In this document: in pieces, positions 1-8,646 of the stretch
Layout of the letters: every line of letters begins with the position of its first letter
Numbering within the stretch: the first letter of the stretch is position 1
Origin: Bacillota bacterium
GTDB taxonomy: Bacteria > Bacillota > Sulfobacillia > JAJZYS01 > JAJYTV01
DNA length: 64,000 bases
Direction of reading: 5' to 3'
NCBI GenBank assembly: GCA_021799275.1
Contig: JAJZAT010000018.1
Span: 1-64,000, forward strand
Made by a program: the position numbers and the translations under genes
The notes under the pieces: model-generated
The model's input: only the letters and a program-made list of their open reading frames with translations
Told to the model about the DNA's origin: nothing
The model's database searches: none

Positions 1-176
1 GGACAACCTTTCAGGTTTTCCCCCCTAACCCCCCTTTCCTCCGGATGTATACTCACGTATTCTCTCCGGACACAGCGCCTACGTCAATCATGACACGGAG
101 GGGACTTTGCCCGTAAGGGAAGGCACTGGGAATGGAAGAAACGCTTTACCAAGCGATCTGGGTTCGTCAACTCGTC

Positions 177-758
177 TCAGTATCTCTGCGCCAGCATCCT
201 TCGCACGCTCTGTTCCGACACGTGCAAGAGCCTCGCGGCCTCCCGCCGGCTGATCTCCCCGCTTTCAATCCGCTGCCGGACCATCGGCCAGTCGCGCTTC
301 ACCCTCTCGGTCTCCGCAACTCTCGGCCGCCCGAGGCGCTTGCCCTCTCGCCGGGCCCGCTCCATTCCCGCCTTCACGCGCTCTCGGAGGATGGCGCGCT
401 CCAACTGCGCCCAGACTGCCGTGATGCCGAACATGGCCTCACCGAAGGGCGAGGTCGTGTCGATCCACGGCTCCTGATAGCTGCGAATGCCCACCTTCCA
501 GCCGCGCAGCCGCTCCAGCGTCTGCGCCGCGTCCAGTAGGCTCCGAAACGCTCGATCGATCCTCCAGACCAGTAAGAGGTCGACCCTTCGTTTCGCCGCA
601 TCATCAAGCAGCCGCCGCCACTCCACACGCCGCGCGAGGTCCGTGGCCGGCGCTTGGTCGACGTATTCGCTGACGATCTCGAAGCCCTGCGCCGCTGCGA
701 ACTCGCGCAAGGGCAGCAGCTGCGTCTGCGGGTCCTGATTCTTATCTGCGGTCGAGAC
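177..758 (-). pseudogene. Serine recombinase (resolvase/invertase), 5' end lost
   Basis: The frame encodes a resolvase-type serine recombinase that would cut and rejoin DNA at a res-like site. The reading begins VSTADKNQDPQTQLL, which is the strand holding the catalytic serine of this family, and continues through an Arg-rich active-site region (LLVWRIDRAFRS), a helix E region and a C-terminal helix-turn-helix (ISRREAARLLHVSEQSVRR). An in-frame TAA (759-761) sits directly before the Val of VST, so the usual first 8-10 residues (M...YxR) are missing and no start codon precedes the serine. A TTG at 710 could start translation, but the product would lack the catalytic serine. I therefore read it as a 5'-truncated remnant. 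It is in the accessory region with two tyrosine recombinases. Confidence 0.7.
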
Positions 759-893
759 TTATCCGGCCAATCCGTGAGCAGGCTCGTGCATACCCACCCG
801 CACACCCATTCCGTCATCCAAAGGGGCTTACGTTGACAGTGATCAGGACACCCTGCGTGTCTTGCATGATCTATTTCGCCTGTGACAGGCACG

Positions 894-2066
894 TCATGGC
901 GAGACAATCAGCTCCCGAACTCCGTGCGACGTACCCAGGATCAGAACCTGGGCGCCGGTGATCTGCGACCAGCCTCTGTCAAGCGAGGCGGGCTCATTGA
1001 GCCTGTATGGGGGCGCGTCAAAGGTGCTGAGGTTGGCGTAGATGAGCTTGCGATGTTCAAGGGGGAAGTTCACGACCATCGTCGTAGGGTCGTCGTAGGG
1101 CAGGTAGGCGAAGAAGCCTGGTCCGACACCGAGCAGCGATCCATGGACGTACCATGTCGTGATCCGGCTTGACCCAGGCACCTCGCGCACTACGCGCCAG
1201 AAGTACTCGAGGTACGCCGTCGGCCTCGGCACCGACAGCCAAAGGCTACCATCTCCAGCGATGACCGGGCTACCCTCGGCGTCCCTCAGATAGGGTACAC
1301 GACCGAGAGGGACCCAACGGGCACTGGTCAGCGACCAGCGAAAGACGTCAGCCCATCTGCTGGAAGTGCCCGACGGAAAGTGCATCTCATAGAGGGTGTC
1401 GTCCTCGCCGGTCATCTCGACTGAGTAGTCATAGGGATAGTCATTTGAGACGGGTTGCACCTGCTGCTGGGGAGGCACGCTCTTCCCCGTGCGCAGGTCG
1501 ATAGTGCCCTCGCCGTAGTCGACAGGCGGCTCCGAATTCAGTGCGACGGACCAACTCAACTGGCCCTTGGTTCCTCCGATCTGCCCCGTCGATACGACTA
1601 CGCGAGCGAGCGGTACGGGGATCCGCACAGGCAGGGGTATTGCCTGAACGGCCCCCTGCGGGGTGACGAGGTCGAGCGCGTTCGCACGAGATCCTACGGG
1701 TCCTGCACAGACCAGGACCGCTTCCGGTCCGCGCGACTGCGCGAACAATGGTTGCTGCACACAAGGGAGCGTCTCGAGTGCCCTCCAGTCTGATCGGCCG
1801 AGCGTCTTCGTAGATAGCACGTAGGGTTTGTCGGTGGAGACGCGCAGCAAGGTGTCAGGACCCGAGAGCGCATAGGCACCAACCCTTGGGAAGGCCTGCC
1901 CGACGACGGCTGCCGGCAGGTTCGCCGCGCGCACTGTGAACGGTCCGACATGCGTCAGCTGCGACTCGCGTTCCCTGAGCCTATGTGGCGCAGGCGCCCC
2001 GCAAGCCGCGAGCAGCACCGCTACCAAAGTGACTGGTAGCCAGGGAACAGCACGAAGAGCTTGCAT
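894..2066 (-). CDS. Putative exported lipoprotein of unknown function
   Basis: The product is about 390 residues. It starts with a signal peptide ending in a lipobox-like LLAAC, so the mature protein is probably lipidated and held on the outer face of the membrane. I chose the ATG at 2066 because GAGGTGG lies about 8 bases upstream. The rest is rich in Gly, Pro, Trp and beta-prone segments with short blocks such as DGSLWLSVPRP, which suggests a beta-propeller-like fold, but I recognise no named family. It sits alone between the truncated serine recombinase and the rearranged secreted-protein locus. Function unknown. Confidence 0.6.
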   Translation of the reverse strand: MQALRAVPWLPVTLVAVLLAACGAPAPHRLRERESQLTHVGPFTVRAANLPAAVVGQAFPRVGAYALSGPDTLLRVSTDKPYVLSTKTLGRSDWRALETLPCVQQPLFAQSRGPEAVLVCAGPVGSRANALDLVTPQGAVQAIPLPVRIPVPLARVVVSTGQIGGTKGQLSWSVALNSEPPVDYGEGTIDLRTGKSVPPQQQVQPVSNDYPYDYSVEMTGEDDTLYEMHFPSGTSSRWADVFRWSLTSARWVPLGRVPYLRDAEGSPVIAGDGSLWLSVPRPTAYLEYFWRVVREVPGSSRITTWYVHGSLLGVGPGFFAYLPYDDPTTMVVNFPLEHRKLIYANLSTFDAPPYRLNEPASLDRGWSQITGAQVLILGTSHGVRELIVSP

Positions 2067-2211
2067 TAGCACGCCACCTCAATCCTTATGAATCAACAAC
2101 TCTACTGTGGAATAAGAGAACCTGTCGACTTAGCGCTAGGGAACCCATAAGTTGGTACGCTGCCTTGCGAGGCAGGCGAGTCGCCGGCCCAATGACGGTA
2201 CGGGTGACGGA

Positions 2212-2427
2212 ATGGTGTCAACCACAAATGTTTGGTCGGCGCAAAGTTCGGCAATCAACGACTACGTAGGCCAGTGGCAGACAAACCTCCAGACATACAT
2301 AACGACTCCGCACCCGATTCACGAGGAACTCAAGGTGACAGCAACCTTGAATTCTGACGGACAGATCGATCCCGGCTCGGTCCAAGTGTTTGAGCTGGCA
2401 GATGAGCTCGGCGATGGAGCCCCGTAG
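2212..2427 (+). pseudogene. Probable inverted C-terminal fragment of a secreted protein
   Basis: About 71 codons read as credible protein (for example NDYVGQWQTNLQTYITTP and KVTATLNSDGQIDPGSVQVF) but have no signal peptide and no convincing ribosome binding site. The end converges on, and overlaps, the 3' end of the minus-strand secreted-protein frame (2330-2737), where that frame stops looking like protein. The simplest reading is that this piece is the original C-terminal part of that gene, flipped by a local inversion with breakpoints near 2430 and between about 2140 and 2210. This is inference. A separate small gene is the alternative. Confidence 0.4.
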
Positions 2428-2737
2428 CCGCAGTGCTGGCGGCTAGCAAACCCTTCATGATGGGTACGTCGGCTGGCGTAGCATAGTTTAGGAGATGCGT
2501 TTGGGTCACTACGTACTCAGCCGTGATCGTGGTGGATGTCTGCGACAATGAGGTCTGAGCGAGTGACTGGCTGTCGATGGTCCAGTGGCGTACACCGGCC
2601 TCCTGCGCAAGGAAGTTGTCCGCCGCTGACTCCAATGCGGAAGTCGCCGGTGCAGCAGCGGTGGCCCCAACGGCTCCGATTGCGACCGACAGCACCAGGG
2701 ACAAAGCTCCTATGAGCGAGCCGAACTTCTTGTCCAC
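2330..2737 (-). pseudogene. Secreted protein, N-terminal part; 3' end probably rearranged
   Basis: A GTG start at 2737 is preceded by GAGGAGG with 7-base spacing. The first 29 residues form a clear signal peptide (MDKKF, then a hydrophobic core ending ATAAA). The next 70 or so residues look like a normal exported protein up to KGLLAAST. The last 30 residues, encoded by about 2330-2430, are Arg/Pro-rich and look like out-of-frame reading, while the opposite strand there carries protein-like sequence. I therefore regard the 3' end as disrupted. Family not recognised. The gene lies just downstream, on the same strand, of the small secreted peptide gene. Confidence 0.45.
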
Positions 2738-2823
2738 TGTAGTTCCTCCTCTACGTTTGGGCCACATGCACATACGGACGCAAGTTGCCACACCTCGGTG
2801 ATGAAACCACCTCTACGACCAAA

Positions 2824-3042
2824 TCATCCCTGGGGAATGAGCGGACCCGGACCCCCTGGCGCGTTGCCGCAGGGACCGACACCCCCAGTCGCCGTCACCG
2901 AACTCGGCGCCGCTCCGATGGCCTGCACCGCCGACGCCGTCTGCACCGGCAGCAGGAAGCTTGCAACCCAAAGAAGCGCCAACAGACTTGCCCGCCGCAC
3001 CCTTCCACCCGCCTTCCATGGAAATTCCTGCAGGGGAAGCAT
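2824..3042 (-). CDS. Small secreted peptide, possible signalling pro-peptide
   Basis: The frame has 72 codons from the ATG at 3042, or 58 residues if translation starts at the GTG at 3000. The GTG form begins MRRASLLALLWVASFLLPVQ and ends its signal peptide at TASA, so export and cleavage before VQA are likely. The predicted mature part is about 34 residues, Gly/Pro-rich, with one Cys and the C-terminus GPGPLIPQG. It is transcribed divergently from a helix-turn-helix/TPR regulator only 65 bases away. That layout matches peptide-pheromone pairs of the RNPP/Rap-Phr type, in which an exported pro-peptide is processed and re-imported to bind the TPR domain. The peptide role is inference; the sequence matches no pheromone I know. 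Confidence 0.5.
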   Translation of the reverse strand: MLPLQEFPWKAGGRVRRASLLALLWVASFLLPVQTASAVQAIGAAPSSVTATGGVGPCGNAPGGPGPLIPQG

Positions 3043-3107
3043 GGAGCCGCGGCGAAAGAATGTAAATCTTGTTAGCTCTCCAATTTGGTCACACTTGGAG
3101 GACTGCC

Positions 3108-4313
3108 ATGCTTGGGCGAGTTCTTCGAGACCACCGGGTCCGGACAGGGCTGAAAGTCGCCCAGCTTGCGGCTTTGGCGGGGATCCGGCGCGAGACCCTG
3201 TCCAGGATCGAAGCGGGTCGCACCCGGGTGGCTGCGGACACCCTCATTAAGCTCACCGATTTAATCACGGTTCCGCCAACGGAGTGGGTCAGGCCATGGG
3301 TGGAAGAAGAGACCAGTCTCCGCGCTCTACTCTTCATCACCAGGCATCTCATCGACCGGGGAGAACTTGGTAGCGTCCGCCTCATCTTCGACCGCGTCCG
3401 GACCTTGGCACGGCTCAGCCCCAATCACCTCCGCGGCGAGGTCTACCACCAATGGGGGCGGTACGCCTACGCAGTGGGCTCCTATGGGCGAGCGCTCCAC
3501 TGGATGAGGCTGGCGGAACGTTCGGCCACGCAATCGTCGGATCCCTATGAAAGGGCCGTTGCGACGTACAACCGTGCCCTCGCTCTAAGCAGGACGCGCA
3601 CCATCGCACAGACCGTCGCGAAGTTTGACGCGGCGAGCTCGGGGTTCCAGGACATTGCTCACCGGCGCGAACGTGCTTATGCCCAACTGGAACGGGCGAG
3701 CTTTCTCTTGAGGATGGGCTCCTATCGCGAGGCGCTGGCAGACTACCGCCACGCCGCCGGGGATCTGCGCGCCACGCCGTGGTTCTTCGACTGCCGACTT
3801 GGCCAAATCATCTGCATCTCCCAGGTCCGCTCTATCAAGACAGCGGCCGGGATTATGCCTGCGCTCAGTAGCTTGGCGAATGACCCCGAGCGGCAGGCGA
3901 TGTTTCATCACAACTTCGCAGTCTTCTGTCGACAGCTTGGGCTGCTCGACTGCGCATTGACGCATCTGTCCGCGGCGTTGGAAACTGGGACCTCAGACGC
4001 CTCGTCGACTGCAGCGACGTTGGCTGAGGCCTGCCTCTGCCGGATCATGGCCGGCGATCACCCCGGAGCGCTGCTCGCGTTGGCTCGTTTTGAGTCCCTT
4101 CAGGGTTCGAAGGATCCCCAGGACCTTTGGACGATGGCGGCCCTGTCGTTCGTCTTGCGAGGGGCTTCGCTGGCTATGCCCTCACTGCCCGAGTCACTAC
4201 GGGATGATCACGAGCACCGTTTAGGAACGGCACTATCGCTGCTGTTGTCCTTCGGTCATGCCAGTTCGCGAGCGAGTGACAAGGAACTTATCCATCAAGC
4301 TAGCAATCACTGA
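3108..4313 (+). CDS. XRE-type HTH regulator with C-terminal TPR domain (RNPP-like architecture)
   Basis: The product has 401 residues. The ATG at 3108 follows GGAGG with 7-base spacing. Residues about 5-60 are an XRE/Cro helix-turn-helix (LGRVLRDHRVRTGLKVAQLA, then RRETLSRIEAGRT). The remainder is almost entirely helical and repetitive, with TPR-like blocks such as VYHQWGRYAYAVGSYGRALH and LERASFLLRMGSYREALADY. In Gram-positives this combination is typical of RNPP/PlcR/Rgg-like regulators whose TPR groove binds short peptides, although many HTH-TPR proteins have unknown ligands. The divergent small secreted peptide at 2824-3042 is the obvious ligand candidate. The 3' end overlaps the convergent recombinase gene by 7 bases. 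Confidence 0.75.
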   Translation: MLGRVLRDHRVRTGLKVAQLAALAGIRRETLSRIEAGRTRVAADTLIKLTDLITVPPTEWVRPWVEEETSLRALLFITRHLIDRGELGSVRLIFDRVRTLARLSPNHLRGEVYHQWGRYAYAVGSYGRALHWMRLAERSATQSSDPYERAVATYNRALALSRTRTIAQTVAKFDAASSGFQDIAHRRERAYAQLERASFLLRMGSYREALADYRHAAGDLRATPWFFDCRLGQIICISQVRSIKTAAGIMPALSSLANDPERQAMFHHNFAVFCRQLGLLDCALTHLSAALETGTSDASSTAATLAEACLCRIMAGDHPGALLALARFESLQGSKDPQDLWTMAALSFVLRGASLAMPSLPESLRDDHEHRLGTALSLLLSFGHASSRASDKELIHQASNH

Positions 4314-6325
4314 TCGAGCAGGACCTTGTCACCATGATGCGCCGCTTCTGTTCCTGTAGGATCGGCCGGGCTCTTTAGAAGCGCCTGCAGATTGTCCGCC
4401 ACATTCTTGTGCCGCCGGACTTCCGTCTCCCAGCCACGCATCGTCGCGTCCCGGATGAGCAGCGTGACGTCTTCCAGCTGGCGCCGGATCGTCTCCTGCT
4501 CCTCCAACAGCGGCAAGAAGGCCGGACAGCGTTCGCAGACGTTGGCGACTGGACAGGCCTGCTGCGCTAGCTCGCGCAGGCAGTAGCCGTGGGCGAGTCG
4601 GGTCTTGAGCTTGCCGCTCTCAATCCAGTTGGAGTCCGGCTCCTCCTTGGATGCGGCCGCCGCAACCTCGACCATCGCCGGCGAGTACTGGCTCTTCGCT
4701 GCGCTGAGCGCTGCCTCGTACTGCTGGCGTACGGTCGCGTCGAAGAGGTTGCCGTAGCGCAGGCTCATCGTCGCGCTGACGTGTCCGAGCAGCCGCATCA
4801 GTGCCGGCAGGCTGATGCCGGCGTTGATCAGGGCCGTCGCGTAGGTGTGGCGGAACTGGTGGGGGCTGATGTGGATCGGCCGCCCCTTCGCGTCCACGAG
4901 GCCGGCAGTCAGCACTGCGCGCCGCAGGGTGTTTCGAATCAGGGCAACGCTGATGCGCCGGCCGTAGCGCATGAACAGAAACTCGGTGGGGCTGCCGGTC
5001 TCGGGGTGCGGCAGCGGCCGCACGGCGCCTCGTGCCTGCGCGACAGCGTCGAACATCGCCACCGTCTCCTCGTCGATCGGCACCATGCGCTCCGTGCGCA
5101 GCTTGCCGAGCGGCACCTTGAGCCAGGCTCCCTGGCCCGGCACCTGGTGCACGCAGTCGAGTTCGAGGTTTAGGAGTTCGCCGACGCGCAGTCCCGTGGC
5201 GCGCAGGATCTCCAGCGGGTAGCGCTGGAAGGGGGCCTGCAGCGTGTGGATCGCGGCCATCAGCCGCGCTTCCTGCTCATGCGGGATGAAGCGTGGCAGG
5301 GGCTTGTCCCGTTTCGGGACGTCGCTCGCGAAGAGCAGCCGCCTCTTGGGCGCCTCCGCCCAGCCCCATTCGGTGATGGTGTCGAGAAAGTACTTGACGT
5401 CCAGCACTGCGTGCTGACGGTCTCGCGCGCTGTAGCGCTGCGGCGCGCCGCCTGGCGGCGTCCACTCGCGCGTCGCGTTCCAGATGAGGTACGGCTCGAT
5501 GTGCGCGTCCCGGCGCAGATCACCGACGTTCTCCACCTCAGGGTGGTGCTCCGCGAGGTAGCGGGCGAACGGCACGAGCAAGTGGCAGTAGCCGATCACC
5601 GTCGAGGCGCGCCGCGTCGTGGCCATCTGTTCGACGTAGCGCAGCATCGTGGCCTTCAACCCCGGCTGCGGCACGCCTTGGAGGTAGCCGGCCCACGAGT
5701 GCTCACGCGCGTGGCCGTGGGGCGTGGGCTGCTCGAAGACTCCCAGGTGGTAGAGCACGGTCTCCGCCGCGAAGACGTGCAGGCGCCAGTAGCCGCCGTC
5801 GCGACCCGTCTCCCGCTCCCAGACCTCCGTGGCCCTGCGGAACTCCCGAAAGTCTTCGGGTGTCAACTCGCGCAGGCGCTTGCCGGTCTGCACCAGAACG
5901 CGCATCAGCACCTCAGTCAGCAGGCTTTGGATCAGAAAGGGGGTGAACCCGAGCTGCGGGGCGATCGCGGTCACCGCGGCGACGTCCTCCGCGTAGGGCG
6001 AGTGCGGCGCCAGCCGCACGAGCTGCGGATGGTGCGAGAAGAGGTAGGCGTAACCGGGCCTCAGGTGACTGTGCAGGAGCAGATAAGAGACGAACGAGTT
6101 CTCACTTTGTAGGAGGTCCCCAAGCGCCGTGGCCACCGTGGGGCTTTGCCAGTCGAGACCGTCGAGGCGGTCAAGCAGCGCCCTCGCGCCGCGCATGCGC
6201 TGGTACCTGGACTGGTACGAAAGGCCGAGCCTCAGGGTGAAGTCCGCGTAGTCTGCGAGTATCGCGGCGGCGTCCGGACGGGTTGGTACTTCCGTCTTGG
6301 CTCTACTCGCCGCCATGCTGTTCAC
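4307..6325 (-). CDS. Tyrosine recombinase, TnpB-like (Tn554 type)
   Basis: A 672-residue site-specific recombinase of the tyrosine integrase family, which cuts DNA through a 3'-phosphotyrosine. Catalytic landmarks are visible: Arg in RATGLRVGELLNLELDCV, the HxxR box in ISPHQFRHTYATAL, the second His in RLLGHVSATMSLRYG, and the nucleophile Tyr in that last block. After the catalytic domain comes a Cys-rich stretch (CLRELAQQACPVANVCERCP), as in TnpB of Tn554-family transposons, and a helical tail. It overlaps the upstream recombinase gene by 23 bases (start GTG 6325, or ATG 6316), which matches the coupled tnpA-tnpB arrangement of Tn554. No tnpC-like gene follows. Family assignment rests on length, Cys cluster and gene order. 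Confidence 0.75.
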   Translation of the reverse strand: MNSMAASRAKTEVPTRPDAAAILADYADFTLRLGLSYQSRYQRMRGARALLDRLDGLDWQSPTVATALGDLLQSENSFVSYLLLHSHLRPGYAYLFSHHPQLVRLAPHSPYAEDVAAVTAIAPQLGFTPFLIQSLLTEVLMRVLVQTGKRLRELTPEDFREFRRATEVWERETGRDGGYWRLHVFAAETVLYHLGVFEQPTPHGHAREHSWAGYLQGVPQPGLKATMLRYVEQMATTRRASTVIGYCHLLVPFARYLAEHHPEVENVGDLRRDAHIEPYLIWNATREWTPPGGAPQRYSARDRQHAVLDVKYFLDTITEWGWAEAPKRRLLFASDVPKRDKPLPRFIPHEQEARLMAAIHTLQAPFQRYPLEILRATGLRVGELLNLELDCVHQVPGQGAWLKVPLGKLRTERMVPIDEETVAMFDAVAQARGAVRPLPHPETGSPTEFLFMRYGRRISVALIRNTLRRAVLTAGLVDAKGRPIHISPHQFRHTYATALINAGISLPALMRLLGHVSATMSLRYGNLFDATVRQQYEAALSAAKSQYSPAMVEVAAAASKEEPDSNWIESGKLKTRLAHGYCLRELAQQACPVANVCERCPAFLPLLEEQETIRRQLEDVTLLIRDATMRGWETEVRRHKNVADNLQALLKSPADPTGTEAAHHGDKVLLDQ

Positions 6326-7394
6326 CCGCCTTCACGCGTTGGAGAGCCCGGTCGTACTCCTCGCGCAGGTGCTGTGCCGTGAGGTGGATGTAGACGAGGC
6401 TGCTCTCGATGTGGGCGTGGCCCATGAGGTCCCGCAGCACATGCGCGTCGACGCCGGCCTGCGCCAGATTGGTCGCGTAGGTGTGCCGCAGGCGATGAGG
6501 GTTCCCTGACGGCACGCCCGACCGCAGGCGGTGGTAGCGGAAGATCCGGCGCAGTCCCGCGGGCATCAGGGGCCTCCCACGGTGGGGACCCTTGGCAGCG
6601 AGGAAGATCTGGGGTTCCTCCGACTCCGGTCGCTCGTAGAGGATGTAGCGCTGCACGAGCCGCAGGGCATCTGCGTCCATCGGCACCACCCGCTCGCGTC
6701 CGCCCTTGCCCCAGACGCGCACCTTGCCGCCGGGGAGGTCGAGGTCCTCCATCTGCAGGCTCAGTAGTTCGCTCGAACGCAGGCCGCCGTACAGCATGAG
6801 GAGCGCGATGGCCTTGTCCCGCAGCGTGCGAAAGCTCCCAACGAGACGCTCCACCTCGGCCGGGCTGAGGCTTCGCGGCAGCCGCTGCGGGGCTTTCAGG
6901 CGCAGCTCGCTCCTCGTGACGCGCCGCCGGATGTGGCCGAGGAGCCCGTAGGGCGCTACCGCCCAGGCGCGGCTCACCTGCCCATGCGGCACCGGATTGC
7001 GAGGCATGCTCTCCGGATCGATGCGCAAAAGGTGCTCGTAGAAGCCGTAGATCGCCGCAAGGCGGCGGTTGATCGTCGCAACCGCGACGCCGCCGGCGCG
7101 GCCGTCCTGCAGGCGGTAGACGTTCCTGCCTGGCCGCTGCGGGTTCTCGCGCCGCTTCTCCCACTCGATGTACCCGAGGAGATCCTGGGTCGTGACCTCC
7201 TGGACCTCCTTGCCGGTCGCCTCGAGCCAGCGCCAGAAGGCGAGCAGGTCGTAGGCATAGGCGCGCACGGTGTGGCGCGAAAACCCGCGCGTCGCGACGT
7301 AGCGCAGGTATCCGGCGATGGCCTCGACCTCGTTGCCCACCTCGTCCACGACTGCCCAGAACGGCTCCTCTTCGCGTCCCACTACCCGGAGCAT
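6303..7394 (-). CDS. Tyrosine recombinase, TnpA-like (Tn554 type)
   Basis: The product is 363 residues from the ATG at 7394, chosen because a GAGGGGG ribosome binding site lies about 7 bases upstream and because this gives the TnpA-like length; longer open frame exists upstream but is not needed. An N-terminal SAM-like core-binding domain (YLRYVATRGFSRHTVRAYAY) precedes the catalytic domain, with Arg in LYGGLRSSELLSLQ, HxxR in NPHRLRHTYATNL, and His/Tyr in MGHAHIESSLVYIHL. All tyrosine-recombinase active-site residues are present, so the enzyme is probably active. It is translationally coupled to the larger recombinase downstream. Confidence 0.8.
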   Translation of the reverse strand: MLRVVGREEEPFWAVVDEVGNEVEAIAGYLRYVATRGFSRHTVRAYAYDLLAFWRWLEATGKEVQEVTTQDLLGYIEWEKRRENPQRPGRNVYRLQDGRAGGVAVATINRRLAAIYGFYEHLLRIDPESMPRNPVPHGQVSRAWAVAPYGLLGHIRRRVTRSELRLKAPQRLPRSLSPAEVERLVGSFRTLRDKAIALLMLYGGLRSSELLSLQMEDLDLPGGKVRVWGKGGRERVVPMDADALRLVQRYILYERPESEEPQIFLAAKGPHRGRPLMPAGLRRIFRYHRLRSGVPSGNPHRLRHTYATNLAQAGVDAHVLRDLMGHAHIESSLVYIHLTAQHLREEYDRALQRVKAGEQHGGE

Positions 7395-7681
7395 GACGCA
7401 CCCCCTCGCCCCCTGGTGCTTTCGGCCTACGGCCTCCGGCACCAGGGGAGCCTCCCGGAGCTCTCCCGAGGTCATGCTATCCGCCTTGGAAGGAAGCGTC
7501 AAAGTCCGGATTGGCCGGTTAACTGAACTCTCGCATAGATCGCGGTGCGCACTGCCATCCCTCCAAAAGAAGTCGCGCCAGAACTCGCTACGGGCTTTCT
7601 GGCGCGGGTGTGGCGCAACGGACATGCCAACGCACGCCGTCACCCCGGTTTGGGTGGCCCTCCACCCCGATTCGCCGTGGC

Positions 7682-7896
7682 TCACAGGGCGTAGAGCGCA
7701 CTCAGCATCACGAACAGGGCCAAGGCCACATGCTGGAGGGCGTCCTTGGCGGACTCCACAGGCCGCGATGCGTCATACCCCCCGTCGATCCGTTCGAGAA
7801 GGAACCGGAGGAGCGGCTCGTCCACCTCGGCAAGGCTAGATCGGGATGGCCCCGATACGCCGCCCTCGCGACCTCCAGAAGCGCCTCTTTCGTCAC
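7682..7896 (-). pseudogene. Small unknown gene with an internal frameshift
   Basis: The start MTKEALLEVARAAYRGHPD reads well in one frame, while the continuation LAEVDEPLLRFLLERIDG and a hydrophobic C-terminus (HVALALFVMLSALYAL) read well in the neighbouring frame, with the switch near 7840. Joined, they would make a protein of about 70 residues with an acidic helical middle. Either one base has been lost or gained in the sequence, or the gene is dead. Family not recognised. It lies between the Tn554-like pair and the ArdC-like fragment. Confidence 0.4.
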
Positions 7897-8025
7897 TCCT
7901 GCACAACCCCACTAAGACGACGAACGCCCCGCGTTGCCGCGGGGCGTCGTCGCGGTCGGCGCCAGGAAGGCCCGACGTTGCGGAAGAAGCCACCGGTACT
8001 TGGCATCCAGCCGAGCGCGCTCCCG

Positions 8026-8394
8026 TTACCTCTCCAATACGGCGACCTCCCGGTGCTCGCGCGCGGCCACGTGCGCCCGCACTGCCTCCATCCGATCGAT
8101 CATCTCGCCGGCGACCGCCTGGATCGCGGCACTCGCCTGCTTGACGAGCGCGGGCCCGCCTTCGTCCCGGCTCCAGTTGGCCACATAGCCGAAGCTGTAG
8201 TCCGACGTGTCGAGCCCGAAGCGGCTGCAAACCACGAAGGCCACACCCTCCGCCTCGGCCTCTTCCGTCGGGCGCCCTGGCTCCCGGCCGCGGCCGTGCT
8301 CCAGCAGGTGGTGCCCGAGTTCATGCGCGAGCGTCTTGGCCTGCTGGTCCGGCGCGATCGCGCTCTTGATCGTGCTGTGGGTGGTCATCACCAT
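8026..8394 (-). pseudogene. ArdC-like metallopeptidase C-terminal fragment
   Basis: About 122 residues show a zincin motif, KTLAHELGHHLLEH (HExxH), then EAEGVAFVVCSRFGLDTSDY, a block characteristic of the C-terminal domain of ArdC-type antirestriction proteins and ImmA/IrrE-like relatives. The third zinc ligand would be the Glu in EAEGVAF. Full ArdC proteins carry an N-terminal ssDNA-binding domain of roughly 150 residues, and nothing like it is readable upstream, where the next gene points the other way. The fragment is probably a remnant, although a stand-alone small peptidase cannot be excluded. ArdC proteins protect incoming conjugative DNA, which fits this region. Confidence 0.55.
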
Positions 8395-8646
8395 TCCAGG
8401 CTACGGCGTTGGCCTTGCGATGGTCGTCCTGAACCCGCTCCAAATCTGGGTCGGGGTCGTGCTTTCCTTCTCGGTGTGGGCGTCTCTCCATGGTCACACC
8501 TCGCCGGAGGAGTTTCATCTTCATCCAGCCGTGCTGGGGAGGCCAGGGGATGGCCGTGTGGTGGCCGTGCTGAAGCCGCTGACGATCCACGGAGAACCCG
8601 GCGCGATTGCAGGTCTCGGCGAAAATCTCAAAGGGTCCAGCCCAAG

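Larger units (their letters stand above)
4307..7394 (-). mobile_element. Tn554-like tyrosine-recombinase module (tnpA-tnpB pair)
   Basis: Two overlapping tyrosine recombinases of about 363 and 672 residues in the order TnpA-TnpB reproduce the core of Tn554-family site-specific transposons. The third gene, tnpC, is not seen, and I could not define the element ends because these transposons do not leave classic inverted repeats. The coordinates therefore mark only the two genes. The module may be an independent transposon inside the conjugative element or may have become its integration system. Confidence 0.45.
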
